Shown here: positions 30,524 to 41,600 of the stretch, one piece after another
Layout of the letters: each line of letters begins with the position of its first letter
How positions within the stretch are numbered: the first letter of the stretch is position 1
Assembly (NCBI GenBank): GCA_905221605.1
Contig: CAJNDS010002001.1
Span: forward strand, 611,001-675,000
Source of the DNA: Symbiodinium natans
Lineage: Eukaryota; Sar; Dinophyceae; Suessiales; Symbiodiniaceae
Direction: 5' to 3'
Length of the DNA stretch: 64,000 bases
Program-made: the position numbers and the translations under genes
The notes under the pieces: model-generated
What the model saw: only the letters and a program-made list of their open reading frames with translations
Databases searched by the model: none
Told to the model about the DNA's origin: nothing

Positions 30524-32054
30524 CCTAAACCCTAAACCCTAAACCCTAAACCCTAAACCCTAAACCCTAAACCCTAAACCCTATGAAGGGGGAGGGGAGT
30601 TGGCAGAAAGGAGGAGGTCAAGGCTGAAGACCTGTTGCTCTCCCACCCTCTGAAGACGGAGCACAAACCTCATCCACACCTTACGAGGGGCCCGGAGTTA
30701 GGGTTTAGGGTTTAGGGTTTAGGGTTTAGGGTTTAGGGTTTAGGGTTTAGGGCCTAGCTTAACGTTGCGGGGTGCCCTCTCGAAACATTCTTGGAATGTC
30801 TACTTGTGTGGACCGACCCCAAATCCCCAAACCCTAAAACGCCTTAGGCGGTTTAGGGTTTTTGGGGTTTAGGGTTTAGGGTTTAGGGCAACGTGCAGCC
30901 GCCTTGAATTACACCTCTCAAACTGAGCGTGGCCTCGGTCTCCAGCGGGGCATCCCGTTTCATCTCCTGCTCCGCACTCCCTAAACCCTAAACCCTATAC
31001 CCTATGCCCCAAACCCTAAACCCTAAACCTCCTAAACCCTTAAAACCCTAAACCCTAAACCCTAAACCCTGAACCCCTAACCCTAAACCCTAAACCCTAA
31101 ACCCTAAACCCTAAACCCTAAACCCTAATTATGCATTGGAAGTTCCAACCTTCAAGGGTTCGGGGTTTCGGGTTTAGGTCTTGGAGTTTAGGGTTTAGGG
31201 TTAGGGGTTTCGGGTTTAGGGTTTGGGGATTGGGGTTTAGGGTTAAGGGTTTAGGGTTGAGGGATTCGAGTTTAGGGTTTGGGGTTTAGAGTTTAGGGTT
31301 TAGGGCTCGGGGTCTGTCTATATAAGCTTGTAGGGGTCTACAGGCTTAGGGTTTAGGAAGAACTTCAAGGTTTAGAAGTTCTGACTTTAGAGTTTCAGAT
31401 TTAGAAGCTTGGTGTTTACTTGGGAGTTTTCGGCTTCTGGAAGTTTAGAGTTTCAGGTTTAAGGATTAGGCGCTCGAAGCTTAAATGTTGCAAGGGCTTG
31501 AGGCCCTTTATGAAAGCCTAAACCCTACCTGCACACCCAAGGGCCCCCTAATACCTTAATAAGGGCCACGAAGGTACGTTAATGGGGGCATTGAGGGCCC
31601 TAAACCCTAAACCCTAAACCCTAAACCCTAAACCCTAAACCCTAAACCCTAAACCCAAAGGGTACTTTGGGGGTGCAGGTAAGGTCGGCGTCGACAGCCT
31701 TTTTCCACCGACCGCAGTCACAGGCTCGCAGATTGCAAGCTCTACACGGTAAGGTCAGGGCTTGGGGCTAGGCTGGCTAGGCTGGCTAGACTCTAAACTT
31801 AAACCCGTGAACCCTATTATAACCCCCGTAAGCTCTGCATTTTAACTGAAGTCCGAAGGGGAAGTCCGCTCCCACACCCTGAACCCTTAGTTGGGCCATC
31901 TTGCCGGGGGTGTAGGGTTTTTAGGGTTTAGGGTTTAGGGTTGAGGGTAGAATCCCAAATTGACCAGCTGAGCTCTAGGACAAAACAGGTCAACCTGAAG
32001 GTTACCTGCGTCGCACATCTCTTGCGCCAACCCCAACACCAAAAACTCCAAACC

Positions 32055-32185
32055 CCTAAACCTAAACCCTAAACCCTAAACCCTAAACCCTAAACCCTAA
32101 ACCCTAAACCCTAAACCCTAAACCCTAAACCCTAAACCCTAAACCCTAAACCCTAAACCCTAAACCCTAAACCCTAAACCCGAAC
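32055..32185. repeat. CCCTAAA array into which the retrotransposon inserted
   Basis: About 18 heptamers immediately left of the element. The CCCTAAA run resumes at 42,103 on the right, so the retrotransposon splits one array. Confidence 0.96.
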
Positions 32186-32197
32186 CCCTAACCCCTA

Positions 32198-32418
32198 TGC
32201 GGAGCTGCTGCTGGTATTGTAGAAAAGAGTTAGTGTTGGGAGTTGGAAGGGTTAATGAACCCGGAAAACATGTTTGGCTCAAGACTGGGCCATGTGCCTG
32301 GTAGTAAAAGGTGAGTGCCCTGCGGTTTGGGTTTGTTGTGTGGTTGATCCAGGGAAATCAAGGGTTTCTGTTGGGGTTGACTGTTTGGTTTCTCGTCCCC
32401 CTTCGGTTTCCCCCCGTA
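32198..32418 (+). repeat. 5' long terminal repeat
   Basis: A 221-bp repeat starting TGCGGAGCTG and ending CCCCCCGTA. It is identical to the 3' copy except at 32,412 (C here, A at 42,096). It begins with the usual TG but ends TA rather than CA. Confidence 0.96.
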
Positions 32419-32430
32419 GGTTATGAGCCC
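32419..32430 (+). other. primer binding site, complementary to the anticodon loop of initiator tRNA-Met
   Basis: GGTTATGAGCCC starts at the first base after the LTR. Its complement, GGGCTCATAACC, is the anticodon stem-loop sequence of initiator methionine tRNA (CAT anticodon). Drosophila copia uses the same region, priming from a 5' half tRNA. The site is therefore internal to the tRNA, not its 3' CCA end. Confidence 0.85.
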
Positions 32431-32479
32431 AAATTAGGCTCCCTGTGGGTTGGTTAAGATTTTGTCTTTGTTTGGTGCC

Positions 32480-32695
32480 ATGGATATGATGTGGCGTCGA
32501 TCTGAACCTGGACCATTATCGGCGGCCAATGATGCCGAAGAAAATCGTGGTGATGGGGGTGAAGAACGACAACAAATGGTACAGGCGCTGACAGATGGTA
32601 GGGAGGTTGCAATGATACAACCAACGTCTCAGGTGGAAAACGAAGTGGTTCCGGGTTCCAGCAGCGAATCCTTTCTGGAGCGAGCGGGCTCATGA
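32480..32695 (+). CDS. retrotransposon gag, N-terminal frame
   Basis: The first ATG after the leader (GCCATGG context) opens a 71-codon frame, MDMMWRRSEPGPLSAANDAE onward, that ends in TGA. The next frame (+1 relative) is open from 32,616 and carries NPFWSERA, a phrase I associate with dinoflagellate copia Gag N-termini. The true Gag therefore probably changes frame between 32,616 and 32,680. Confidence 0.6.
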   Translation: MDMMWRRSEPGPLSAANDAEENRGDGGEERQQMVQALTDGREVAMIQPTSQVENEVVPGSSSESFLERAGS

Positions 32696-34037
32696 AGAAA
32701 TGAGACTGAGGCAATCAAGGCCAGCAAGTCTCCCTGCGAGCGGAGGGGATAGAAGTGGTGAAGAAACAAGAAGGCCACCGTCGTTGCCAGAACTTCGGGA
32801 TCGGGAACCTGTCCCAGCTGAGAGGCCATCGTCAGGTTTGATGGGCCAGATGGAAAGAGGTAATATCGGTGAGACACAAGGCGAGGAAGAGCTTATTCCT
32901 GATCTGAGTGGTGAAGAACAAGGTGAAGATATGGCGGTGGTAAAGCGTGCGCTGAAAGAGTTGCTTGTGCAAACAAAGGAGCTGGGGAACAGGTTGCATC
33001 GGGTGGAGGAGAAAAGCTATACCTCTGCTGCATCTGGGTCAGCTTCGAGAGCACGGAGCACTGGAGTGGTGGACGCAAATGCTGCATATCCTTTGGGAAT
33101 GACTCCAGAGAAGCAGTACCTGCCAGCACAAGTTTTCTACACTGATGGTATGGGTGGTTTCTGGACTGTGTTGCCTGATGGGACATGGCTGCCGATTGAG
33201 GGCTACGACCTTCCAAAGGGTTGTGACCTTCAACCCTTGCCTGAGCCCAGGAAAGGGGATGTTCACGTGGAGGATGAGAAGGAAGTGCCAATGGTGCACG
33301 TAACTGAAGGGAAGAAACCCTCCAGATTGCCTCCATTGAATTACCCCATGGGAGGTTCTGCAAGTGGTGGATATGCAAGTGGACCACCTGGTTTAACACA
33401 TGTTCCGATTACTTCCTTGCCGTCAGGCGTTGATGGTTCTGCCGCACTGTTGGGAAATCAGCCCGGTTTTGTTTCAGCTCGGGAAACTTCAGCGCAAGAG
33501 AACTCAGCAGGATCGGGTGGATATACAATGGTAGATGATGTTCCATATCGGTGGAAAATGATTGCTGGGAAGTTGGAATTAGAAAAGGTTCCGCTCACAG
33601 TTTTTACGCCCGGAATGGGACATGGACTGCCTCAAGGGCCTGGTGGAAGGGTCAGCTTACCTCCTGGAGCGGTGGTGCCACGTGGTATGCCAAACATTGG
33701 TGATAGTTCTGGAACTGAACGTCCGGAGGCTCTTGGGAAGCATGTGATGAGCCTTCCTACTTTGGCAGACTATACATCAAGCAATCCGACGGCACTAGGT
33801 GATTGGATCGCAATGATCGAGCCAATGCTGTCTTCGCTGACAGATACAGGAAGAGTGTGGTGGCAATCCGTCTATACAAAGGCGTATGAGGCGTACGCCA
33901 AATGGTTGAGTGTCCCTCAGTGGAAAGGTTGGGCATCAAGGCTGAGCTGGAAGGGCTCAAGGGGGTTCGAACTGTGCATGTTTTGTTGGAGCAGAGAGCG
34001 GTGTCTTTGCTGCTACAGGCGATTCCGGAGAGATTGA
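32616..34037 (+). CDS. retrotransposon gag, second frame
   Basis: The frame is open from 32,616; the first ATG is at 32,700. It contains a short coiled-coil-like stretch (VKRALKELLVQTKELGNRL), a Gly/Pro-rich middle, and then DWIAMIEPMLSSLTDTGRVW, the start of the Gag core seen in dinoflagellate copia elements. After about 33,910 the residues lose this character and the next frame (shifted -1) continues the core with RLGIKAELEGL. The junction lies near a CCC run, so a one-base deletion (in the genome or the assembly) is the simplest explanation; I see no canonical slippery heptamer there. Confidence 0.75.
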   Translation, partial: YNQRLRWKTKWFRVPAANPFWSERAHEEMRLRQSRPASLPASGGDRSGEETRRPPSLPELRDREPVPAERPSSGLMGQMERGNIGETQGEEELIPDLSGEEQGEDMAVVKRALKELLVQTKELGNRLHRVEEKSYTSAASGSASRARSTGVVDANAAYPLGMTPEKQYLPAQVFYTDGMGGFWTVLPDGTWLPIEGYDLPKGCDLQPLPEPRKGDVHVEDEKEVPMVHVTEGKKPSRLPPLNYPMGGSASGGYASGPPGLTHVPITSLPSGVDGSAALLGNQPGFVSARETSAQENSAGSGGYTMVDDVPYRWKMIAGKLELEKVPLTVFTPGMGHGLPQGPGGRVSLPPGAVVPRGMPNIGDSSGTERPEALGKHVMSLPTLADYTSSNPTALGDWIAMIEPMLSSLTDTGRVWWQSVYTKAYEAYAKWLSVPQWKGWASRLSWKGSRGFELCMFCWSRERCLCCYRRFRRD

Positions 34038-35620
34038 AGACCGAGATCGTTTCCACTCGAATGTTGGGGTCGGTGATGATATTTTACAAGTTGCTGACAG
34101 TTTACCAACCAGGTGGAGCAAACGAGCGCAGCACAATGTTAAACTTCTTGGCGCAACCATCCTCAGCGACCTCGATCTCAGAGGCTATTAAGGGAGTGCG
34201 ACAATGGGCGCAATGGCGTTCCCGGTTAAGGGAGCTGCGAGCATCCGAGCCGGATGCTACCTTGCTTATCAAGGGATTGGATGCTTTATCATCCGCGTTG
34301 CTGGCAAAACACCCTACGGTGCATTTCAGAGTGGCATCCTTCCGGGAGAAATTGGGGGTGGACTACTCGCCGACCTCTGAAACTGCGACACAACTAGCTG
34401 AAATGTTACAAGCAGAATTCGAACTGCTATTGCATAGCGCTGGTGAACAAGAGGTGAAGCAGGACTCGGACGCCAAGAAAAGGGCCAGGTTAAACAAGGC
34501 CCAAAAGGGAACTGGTGACGAGACGGAGGAGGGTGACAAAGGCAAAGGGAAAGGAAAAAGGTACAGCGGAGATGGTGAACGTCCTTTCTGTTGGATATAT
34601 GGGAAGACAGAAGCAGGCTGCAAGTTCGGATCACGTTGCAAATTTCGCCATGACAAGGACTCCCTGGAGCGTGGAAGATGTTTTGAATGTGGGGCCATTG
34701 GCCATTTACAGCCGCAGTGTCCATACAAAGATGGTGTAAGTTCCAATGCGGACTCAAATCCTGAAAGGAATAGATCTAAAGGGAATTCTCCCAAAGGGGG
34801 AAAGGGCGGCAAAGGTGCAAAATGGGGAAATGCCAAAAAGGCAGAAGTGGCTGAAGTGGGAGATGAGATGGCTAATGCGGGATTGGATAAAGGTTCTGCA
34901 AGTCCCTCATCACCATCAACACCCAATCAGGTCCTTGCTGAAGCGTTAGAAGTGCTGAAATCTATGAAGCTGTCATCAGCGCAGTCAGCATCAAGCGGGG
35001 ATCCCAGTCGAATGTTATGTGACTCTGGATTATTTCAGCAGGAAGGGAGAGTGGCGTTGGTGGATACAGCTGCTACGCATCTTGTGCGGACGCTTTTTCC
35101 ATGGGAATGTTTACCCGACACTACTGTTATGGTGCAAAGCGCGCTTGGTGGTGTGACAATGAGGATTACAGAGAAAGGGACGTTGATTAGGGAAGACAAT
35201 GGGCCCCTGATTATCCCTCTCTGGTTGATTTTGGAGTTTGGGGCGAACCTCACCGTGATCAATGGGATGTGTCACGTGAGTGCAAAATCTTCGCTGGACC
35301 AACTCTTATGGTTTGAACATGGCTGTTTGGTTATGGATTACAAAACAGCTGAAAAAATGGTTTTGCATGCTGAAAGGCAGCGTGCGTCGTTGTCCCATTC
35401 TCAATGGAGGAATGGAAGGGCGGACTGTGGAGTCGGTTCGTCTGATGCCACGTTGTTGCCGAAGCAGAAGGCCGAGGAGTATGCGTTCTACATGTGGCCA
35501 GGGTTTCTGACACCAATGAGTGTTCGGGAATGGGCATGTTGGACTCGGGAGCATCACATCCTCTCAGATCACTTCGTCCTGGTGAACAGCTTCCGCAGCA
35601 AAAGGTGTTGGTGTCTTTAG
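33902..35620 (+). CDS. retrotransposon gag C-terminus, two zinc fingers and a degenerate protease-like domain
   Basis: Continues the Gag core (VHVLLEQRAVSLLLQAIPE; LLTVYQPGGANERS). A CCCH finger follows at 34,589-34,651 (C-x7 to 9-C-x5-C-x3-H) and then a CCHC knuckle, CFECGAIGHLQPQC, at 34,679-34,720, both RNA-binding. From about 35,050 it reads ALVDTAATHLVR, an aspartic-protease-like motif with Ala in place of the Gly of DSGA, followed by a beta-rich stretch. A second, intact DSGA protease starts in the next frame. The frame ends at 35,620, so a third frame change is needed to reach pol. Confidence 0.82.
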   Translation: MVECPSVERLGIKAELEGLKGVRTVHVLLEQRAVSLLLQAIPERLKTEIVSTRMLGSVMIFYKLLTVYQPGGANERSTMLNFLAQPSSATSISEAIKGVRQWAQWRSRLRELRASEPDATLLIKGLDALSSALLAKHPTVHFRVASFREKLGVDYSPTSETATQLAEMLQAEFELLLHSAGEQEVKQDSDAKKRARLNKAQKGTGDETEEGDKGKGKGKRYSGDGERPFCWIYGKTEAGCKFGSRCKFRHDKDSLERGRCFECGAIGHLQPQCPYKDGVSSNADSNPERNRSKGNSPKGGKGGKGAKWGNAKKAEVAEVGDEMANAGLDKGSASPSSPSTPNQVLAEALEVLKSMKLSSAQSASSGDPSRMLCDSGLFQQEGRVALVDTAATHLVRTLFPWECLPDTTVMVQSALGGVTMRITEKGTLIREDNGPLIIPLWLILEFGANLTVINGMCHVSAKSSLDQLLWFEHGCLVMDYKTAEKMVLHAERQRASLSHSQWRNGRADCGVGSSDATLLPKQKAEEYAFYMWPGFLTPMSVREWACWTREHHILSDHFVLVNSFRSKRCWCL

Positions 35621-38600
35621 CTGTTGGATCTCGGGAGATGTGTATTACCCCAGGTGGGACCCTGGTAACTCCTGAAATGGTAGATCCACTGGTGCCAATT
35701 GGCAAAGCGAGCGCCTTGGTTGGTCTCAGAGTTCAGTGGCGTGGTGGCAAGTGCACAGCCTCACATCCTGTTCTGGGAGAACTTCGCGTTCGTGATCTGA
35801 ATGGGTGCCCTTGTTTGGAAAAGGAGGTGGCGCTTCAGATCATTGATGAAATGGATTGGTGTTCACCAAAGCAAGCATTGAAGGTGGCACGTATGGTTCA
35901 AGGGTGTCCGAATACGGACAACGAGGTGGCTGTAAAAGCGTCGTTGCAAAGCGCAGCGCGGACAGCGTCAGCGAATGAGGAGGAGTTCGTCCAGGCATGC
36001 TGGCGGTTTCTTCGGTGGTATTATGGGGATATACCAGAAAATATGCTGATGGAGCTGTTGCCACGTGGAGATATTGCGGCGCTGCCTTTCAACCGTCATA
36101 AAAGGAGACGGCTGGCACGAGCAAAAAGGGTGGTGGTACACCTATTTTCGGGAAAACAAAAATGGCATTTTCCCAGTCGGGATGTGGAGGTACTGGAGCT
36201 GGATTTGAAGAAAGGCGGTGACCTACATAATTCGAGCGTCTGGAAGTATCTTCTGCATCTGGCGGCTGAAGGAAAGGTGGTTGCTGTGGTTGGAGGACCT
36301 CCATGCAGGACAGTGTCAAGGTTGAGAGGTGAAGACGGTGGTCCACCTGTATTACGCCGACGCTGTGGGCCTGAACGGTTGGGATTAAAGAGTCTTCCTT
36401 GGCCACATCAAGAATTAGCTCAAAAGGATGGTGTTTTACTTCTGAAGATGCTTTTCCTATATGACGTGGCGGTGCATTCAAGGTGTGGAACTGCTGAAGT
36501 CATCAATGGGAGTTCTGTCTTCTTTGGTATGGAAAGCCCTGGGGACCCTGAACTCATAGGGAAGGATTTCTCTCAGAACGGCAAAACGGTCTTGAGTGCT
36601 GAGGATCTGGTGGATGGTTCTCAGGAAGGGCTCTCAAGTCCTACCTTCTGGAGTTGGCCAGAGGTGAAAAGCTTTTGTGAGCGTTATGGAATGTACGCTG
36701 CACATTTTGATCAAGGAGCATTGGGACATGCTCTGGTGAAACCTACGACTTTCCTGGTGTCTGATATGGAACTGTGGGAATCGTTGGAACAGGTTCGCGT
36801 GGTTGTTCCGTGGTCGGCAACATTCGCTTCTACCCTGGAAGAACGTATTGGACAATCCTCCATATGGGCGCGATGGGCGTTTGGATTGGTTAAAAGAATA
36901 CGTCACAGGTTGGCACAATGGTTGCACGAGAGCGATGCTGAACGGGAAGCTACGGTGTTAAAAAAGGGAGAACGAGAAGGGACGTTACGGAGGTTGACAG
37001 CTGAGGAGCGAGCTTTCCGTGACCATTGCCTAAGGGGGCATATTCCTTTCAGACGTGATTGTCAAATTTGTGTGTCTGCCGCTGGCAAAGAGCGTCGCCA
37101 TTTGAGGCGGAAGCATGGGGATGCTTACACTTTATCATTGGACTTAGCGGGTCCATACAAGTGTTCAAAGGATGCTCACCAGCAGAAGCCACGACACGCT
37201 GTTATTGGTGTGTATCAATTTCCAATGTTGGATCCCAATGTGGGTCGCCCTCCAGAAAAGGAGGAAGATGCGGATGAGGTGGAAGATCAGGTGGCAGATG
37301 AAGGTGCTGGTGTCGGAGAATGGTTAGGCGATGCAGTCGCTAACTTCGAGGAGGAAGACTCTGCGCCGGTGGAACCTGCGCCAGTTCTGGAGGCAGAGGT
37401 GTTAAAAATCCAAGCTTCTGAAAAATCCTGGAAGGAACTGAGGGACCATTTGACCCAACCTGTCCGTATGATCAACTTCGTTATGGTGGAGCCGATTGTG
37501 GATACACAGCAAACAACTGTTTTGTCGGCGGTTCAAAGAATGATGGTGCGCTTGCAGAGACATGGGTATCCGGTGTTGAGAATCCACTCAGATCGAGCGG
37601 GGGAGTTTGTCAATGCACGCTTCCGGTCCTTTTGTGAAACTCGTCTGATATACAGGACCACTGGTGATCCTGGAGTCCCGCAAACAAATGGGCGCGCTGA
37701 AGCATGTGTGGGTTTATTCAAACGTGGTGTGAGGTCGCTCTTAAAGGAGGCGCGACTCGGGCCGGCGTACTGGGCACTGGCTGCTCGCCATTGGTCAATG
37801 TTACGGTGGCAGAAAGCTGAAAGGGAGTTGGGTTTGAAACCGAAAGCATTGCTTCCCTTTGGTGCTCAGATTCAAGTCAAACGTCGTCCGTGGGAGTTGC
37901 TGGGTCCGGATGGAACAAAGAAAGGTCGGCAATGGGTCGATCGTACGCAGCCCGCGCTTCTTTTGGGTCCATGCGATGACCTACCTGGTGGTTATTGGGT
38001 GGAAGCTCAAGGGACTGCCAAAGATCCGGATGAACTGGTGTTATTTCCCTGCACTACGATTTTTTCCAATATAAAGGAACCGCCTGCATTGGAGCTGGAA
38101 GGGGTGGTAGAAGAACAGGAGCCTTCTCCTCCGGAGCATCGTCTCAAGGGGAAAAAACCAGCGCTTCGGTTCGCTGATGAGGAAGGTCCTCCTTTACCTC
38201 CGCCTCGCGATCCTCCAGCTCACCATCGGTTAAAGGCAAAAAGCCCGGCCTCTTCACTGCGTGGTCATGTGGGCTCTTTGCGCTTGCTTCGCAAGCGGGG
38301 GGAGAGTCCGCCCTTAGAAATTTTCGAGGATGACATGCAGGGTTTGGGGGAGCTGGAAGAAAATGCAGATGTTGAGGACAATGTTCCTGGTGATGAGTAT
38401 TGGCCGACATGCTGTTCTCCTCATGAAAATGCTTATTTGGTCTGCAAAAGTGAGACTGCCGAGGATGGAACACAGTTGGAAAAAGAAGAACAAAAAGCCA
38501 AGTCAATGTATGAAAGGTCTATGTATGATTACGTGGACTGTGAGGAGCTTTTGGAAGGGATTGTATACCCAAAGAGGGTGAATCGGAGAGGTGGTATCAA

Positions 38601-41600
38601 CAATTGGTGCACAAGCACGCGAGCTCTGGTGTTGGGCCACTATACTCATGGCGGAGTGTGTGGTATTACAAAAGAGACCCATCGAAGGCCATGGCTATGT
38701 CGTTATTTGACATCATTCGTGAGGCACCACAATCCTGAAGCCAAATTTTCTGCTCTTCAGATCTCGTGCAATGCTCCGGTATCATTGCATAGGGATAGTC
38801 ACAATGAAAAGCATTGCTGCAATTATGTGTGTGGCTTTGGTGACTATAAAGATGGTCAGCTGTGGGTTGAGGATGAAAAGGTTTTAGAGGAAGGAGCTGA
38901 AGTGGTGGAGCAATCCTATGGGAAGAAAGTCTTACCTGGAAAATTGGTCGATATCCACTGGAACTTCATGTCGTTCTTTCCGAGAAAACTGCATGGTCCT
39001 ATGCCTTGGAAAGGGAACAGGGTATCCTTGACAGGGTACACACCTGTTTTTATGGAGCGTTTGAGCTACAAGGATAGGTGCTATCTTCTCCAATGCAAGT
39101 TTCCTCTTCCGGAACCACAAGCTGAAGAAGGTGAAAAAAGGAAATGGTTAAAAATGACGCTGAAAGAAACCTCGCTGGACGACCTTGCAGAGGAAGTCGA
39201 CTACGCTGTGTTCGAAGCGCATCAATGGGCTCTAGAGGAGCATTTGAGTATTCGACGCCTAATTGCTGAACAGGAATGTTGCATTTTGGACGAGTTCCAT
39301 GGATCGGCCAATGAGTCGAATGAGGAAAAAGGATCAGAGACTAGAGAATGGCTGGTTAAAGCAAAAAGGGCTGAGGAACAGCTCTCGAAGTTTTTGGTCA
39401 AAGCAGCTCAAGTTCAGCAAATGGTACAAGAAAATACTGCGCTTGAGGCAGCAGAGGAGGTTGAGTTCCTGCAAACAAAAACAATCCCTACACAAGAAGC
39501 CATGCAAGAGCTGGAAAAGTGGAGGGAATCATTGTCGGATGAGGTGGCATCTTTGGTGAAAGAGTTGGAGGTGGTGGAACCAGCAACTCAAGAAAAGCTG
39601 GACAAATTGGCGGAAGAGCCTAACGCACCGGTGATTGAGTACGTTCCCAGTCTGGTGGTGTTTACTCGGAAGCAAGGGACAGGGAGGCGACGTGCCCGTA
39701 TCTGTGCATGTGGAAACTTTATTTCGTCAACGGCAGCTACAGAGTATGAAGGGCCGAGGTCCCTCAGTCGTCACTCGCTGTACGCTCCAGGTTTAGATTC
39801 AACTACATTCAGGTGTCAAGTGAGGCACGCAGCATATATGGTGTGGATCATCGCTGGTTTAGACATTTCCAAAGCTTTTCTGACGGCGCCGATGAATAGG
39901 GCGCAAAGAGAAGGGCGTTTGGTGGTGGTGCAGCCTCCAAGGGCGGCGGTGAAATTGGGTCTTTGCACAAAGGAGGAGCGGTGGATTGTGAGAAAGGCCT
40001 TGTACGGTTTGGCCGCAAGTCCTGCAGCATGGGTGGAGTGGCGAGACCAACGTCTTCAAGGTATGTCTTGGGTGTCAAAGGATGGACGAGCAATGAGCTT
40101 TCAGAGGTCCAACGCAGACCCAAGTCTGTTCCTTATTATGGCACAAGAAAAGCCGGAAGGTGCAAGCAAGTTGGTAGGGACAATGGGTCTTTACGTGGAT
40201 GATTTTTTGATGGCTGGGACTATGACAGTGCTCCGGGAAGCCTTGGAACAGATCAGGAAGGAGTGGAAAACTTCTGAACCCGAGTTCTGTGGTCCAGGCT
40301 GTGGTGATGGATTCCTGAAGTTTTTGGGTGTCCAAATCTGGTATCGAAATGGCAGCTTCTTTCTCAACCAGGAGGACTTCGTGAGAGATTTGCTGAACCG
40401 AAGAGGGTATCAGATTGATGAAACTGGAAAAGGTAGTAACCTGCCAATGGTGAAAGAAACTCCAGGTGAAGAAGAGGAGGTGGATATTCCTTCCTTGCGA
40501 GCGGCTCAAGGTGCCGTAGGGGAGTTCCTCTGGGTGGCAATCAAAACTCGACCTGATTTGGCGTTCTGCACGAGCCAGTTGTCTTTGTGGACATCCCGAA
40601 GGCCGCGATTTGTGGTTAAAAAGGCTGAGGAAGTTTTCCGATACCTTGCTGCAACTCCAACGTTAGGCTTGACGTTCGGAGCAATCGCAACATGCGAAAA
40701 AGAAAGAAATGAGGTGTTGCGTTATGGACGAGGCGTCAAGGTGGTGGAGTCCTACGCGGATGCCAGCTTTGCGGCAGGTGAAAATGAAAAGAGCCACTCA
40801 GGAGCAGTGGTGGTGTGGGGTGATTGTCCAGTGATGTGGGCAACACAAAGACAATCAACGGTGGCTTTAAGTACGGCTGAAGCTGAATTACATGCGTCCA
40901 TAGAGGGAGCAACGATGATTCAGTCGTGCACCCCTATAATTGCCGCTTTGGTTGGAACAGGTGAAGAATCGCTGCAAAAAGTGCTGTATACAGATCCGGT
41001 TTCGACATGCTCAATCATTCAATATCCGGCTGGAAGCTGGAGGACAAGACACCTGAGAATTCGAGCAGCCGGTGTCAGGTCTCTGGTAGACCGTGGTTAC
41101 ATGGTGATAGCGCATCTTCGTGGTGAGTATATGATTGCTGATCTGTTGACAAAATTGATGAGTGGACAGGTTTATGCAAAGCAAAAGGCACTTTGGGGTC
41201 TCCAACTGTTAGTACAAGGAACTGACTTGAAAAGGGCCTCTCTTGCAATGGCGGTCATGATGGTGGCTGCATCGCTGCAAGGGATGGCAACAGGTGGAGA
41301 AGAAGTGTCAGCTGCTGGTTTCTTTTGCTCAGAAGAAGGGGTGTGCCAGGTCGCCAATACATCTACGGTTATGGTTCTGGCTCAAGGTATTGAAATGGTT
41401 ATCAACAATTCAGACCTTGTTGCGTATTTGGTGGCAGCAATCATAATCTGGGAATTGACATGGTGCCTCTTTCGGCGGCTGTACAAATGGCTGTGGATCA
41501 AGAAAGTGGTGGTTATTCCTGCGAGTGCCACTTTGTATACAACAGTGGGTGGGAACTGTATGCACGCAAGCAGTGACTGTGATGTTCTGCGATATTCACA

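Larger units (their letters stand above)
29338..32197. other. 5' flank: arrays and one coding fragment
   Basis: CCCTAAA at 30,524-30,583, 31,000-31,130 and 31,600-31,655; TTTAGGG at 30,697-30,752 and mixed degenerate units at 31,140-31,310. A 20-bp G run lies near 29,970-29,990. No promoter is recognisable. Confidence 0.5.

Noticed and set aside
33902-34037. Programmed -1 frameshift in gag
   Set aside because: No X-XXY-YYZ heptamer in the required phase; the loss of homology coincides with a CCC run, which favours an indel.
35494-35520. GGGTTTC as a slippery site between the protease-like and pol frames
   Set aside because: The heptamer is not in the phase needed for a -1 slip from the upstream frame.
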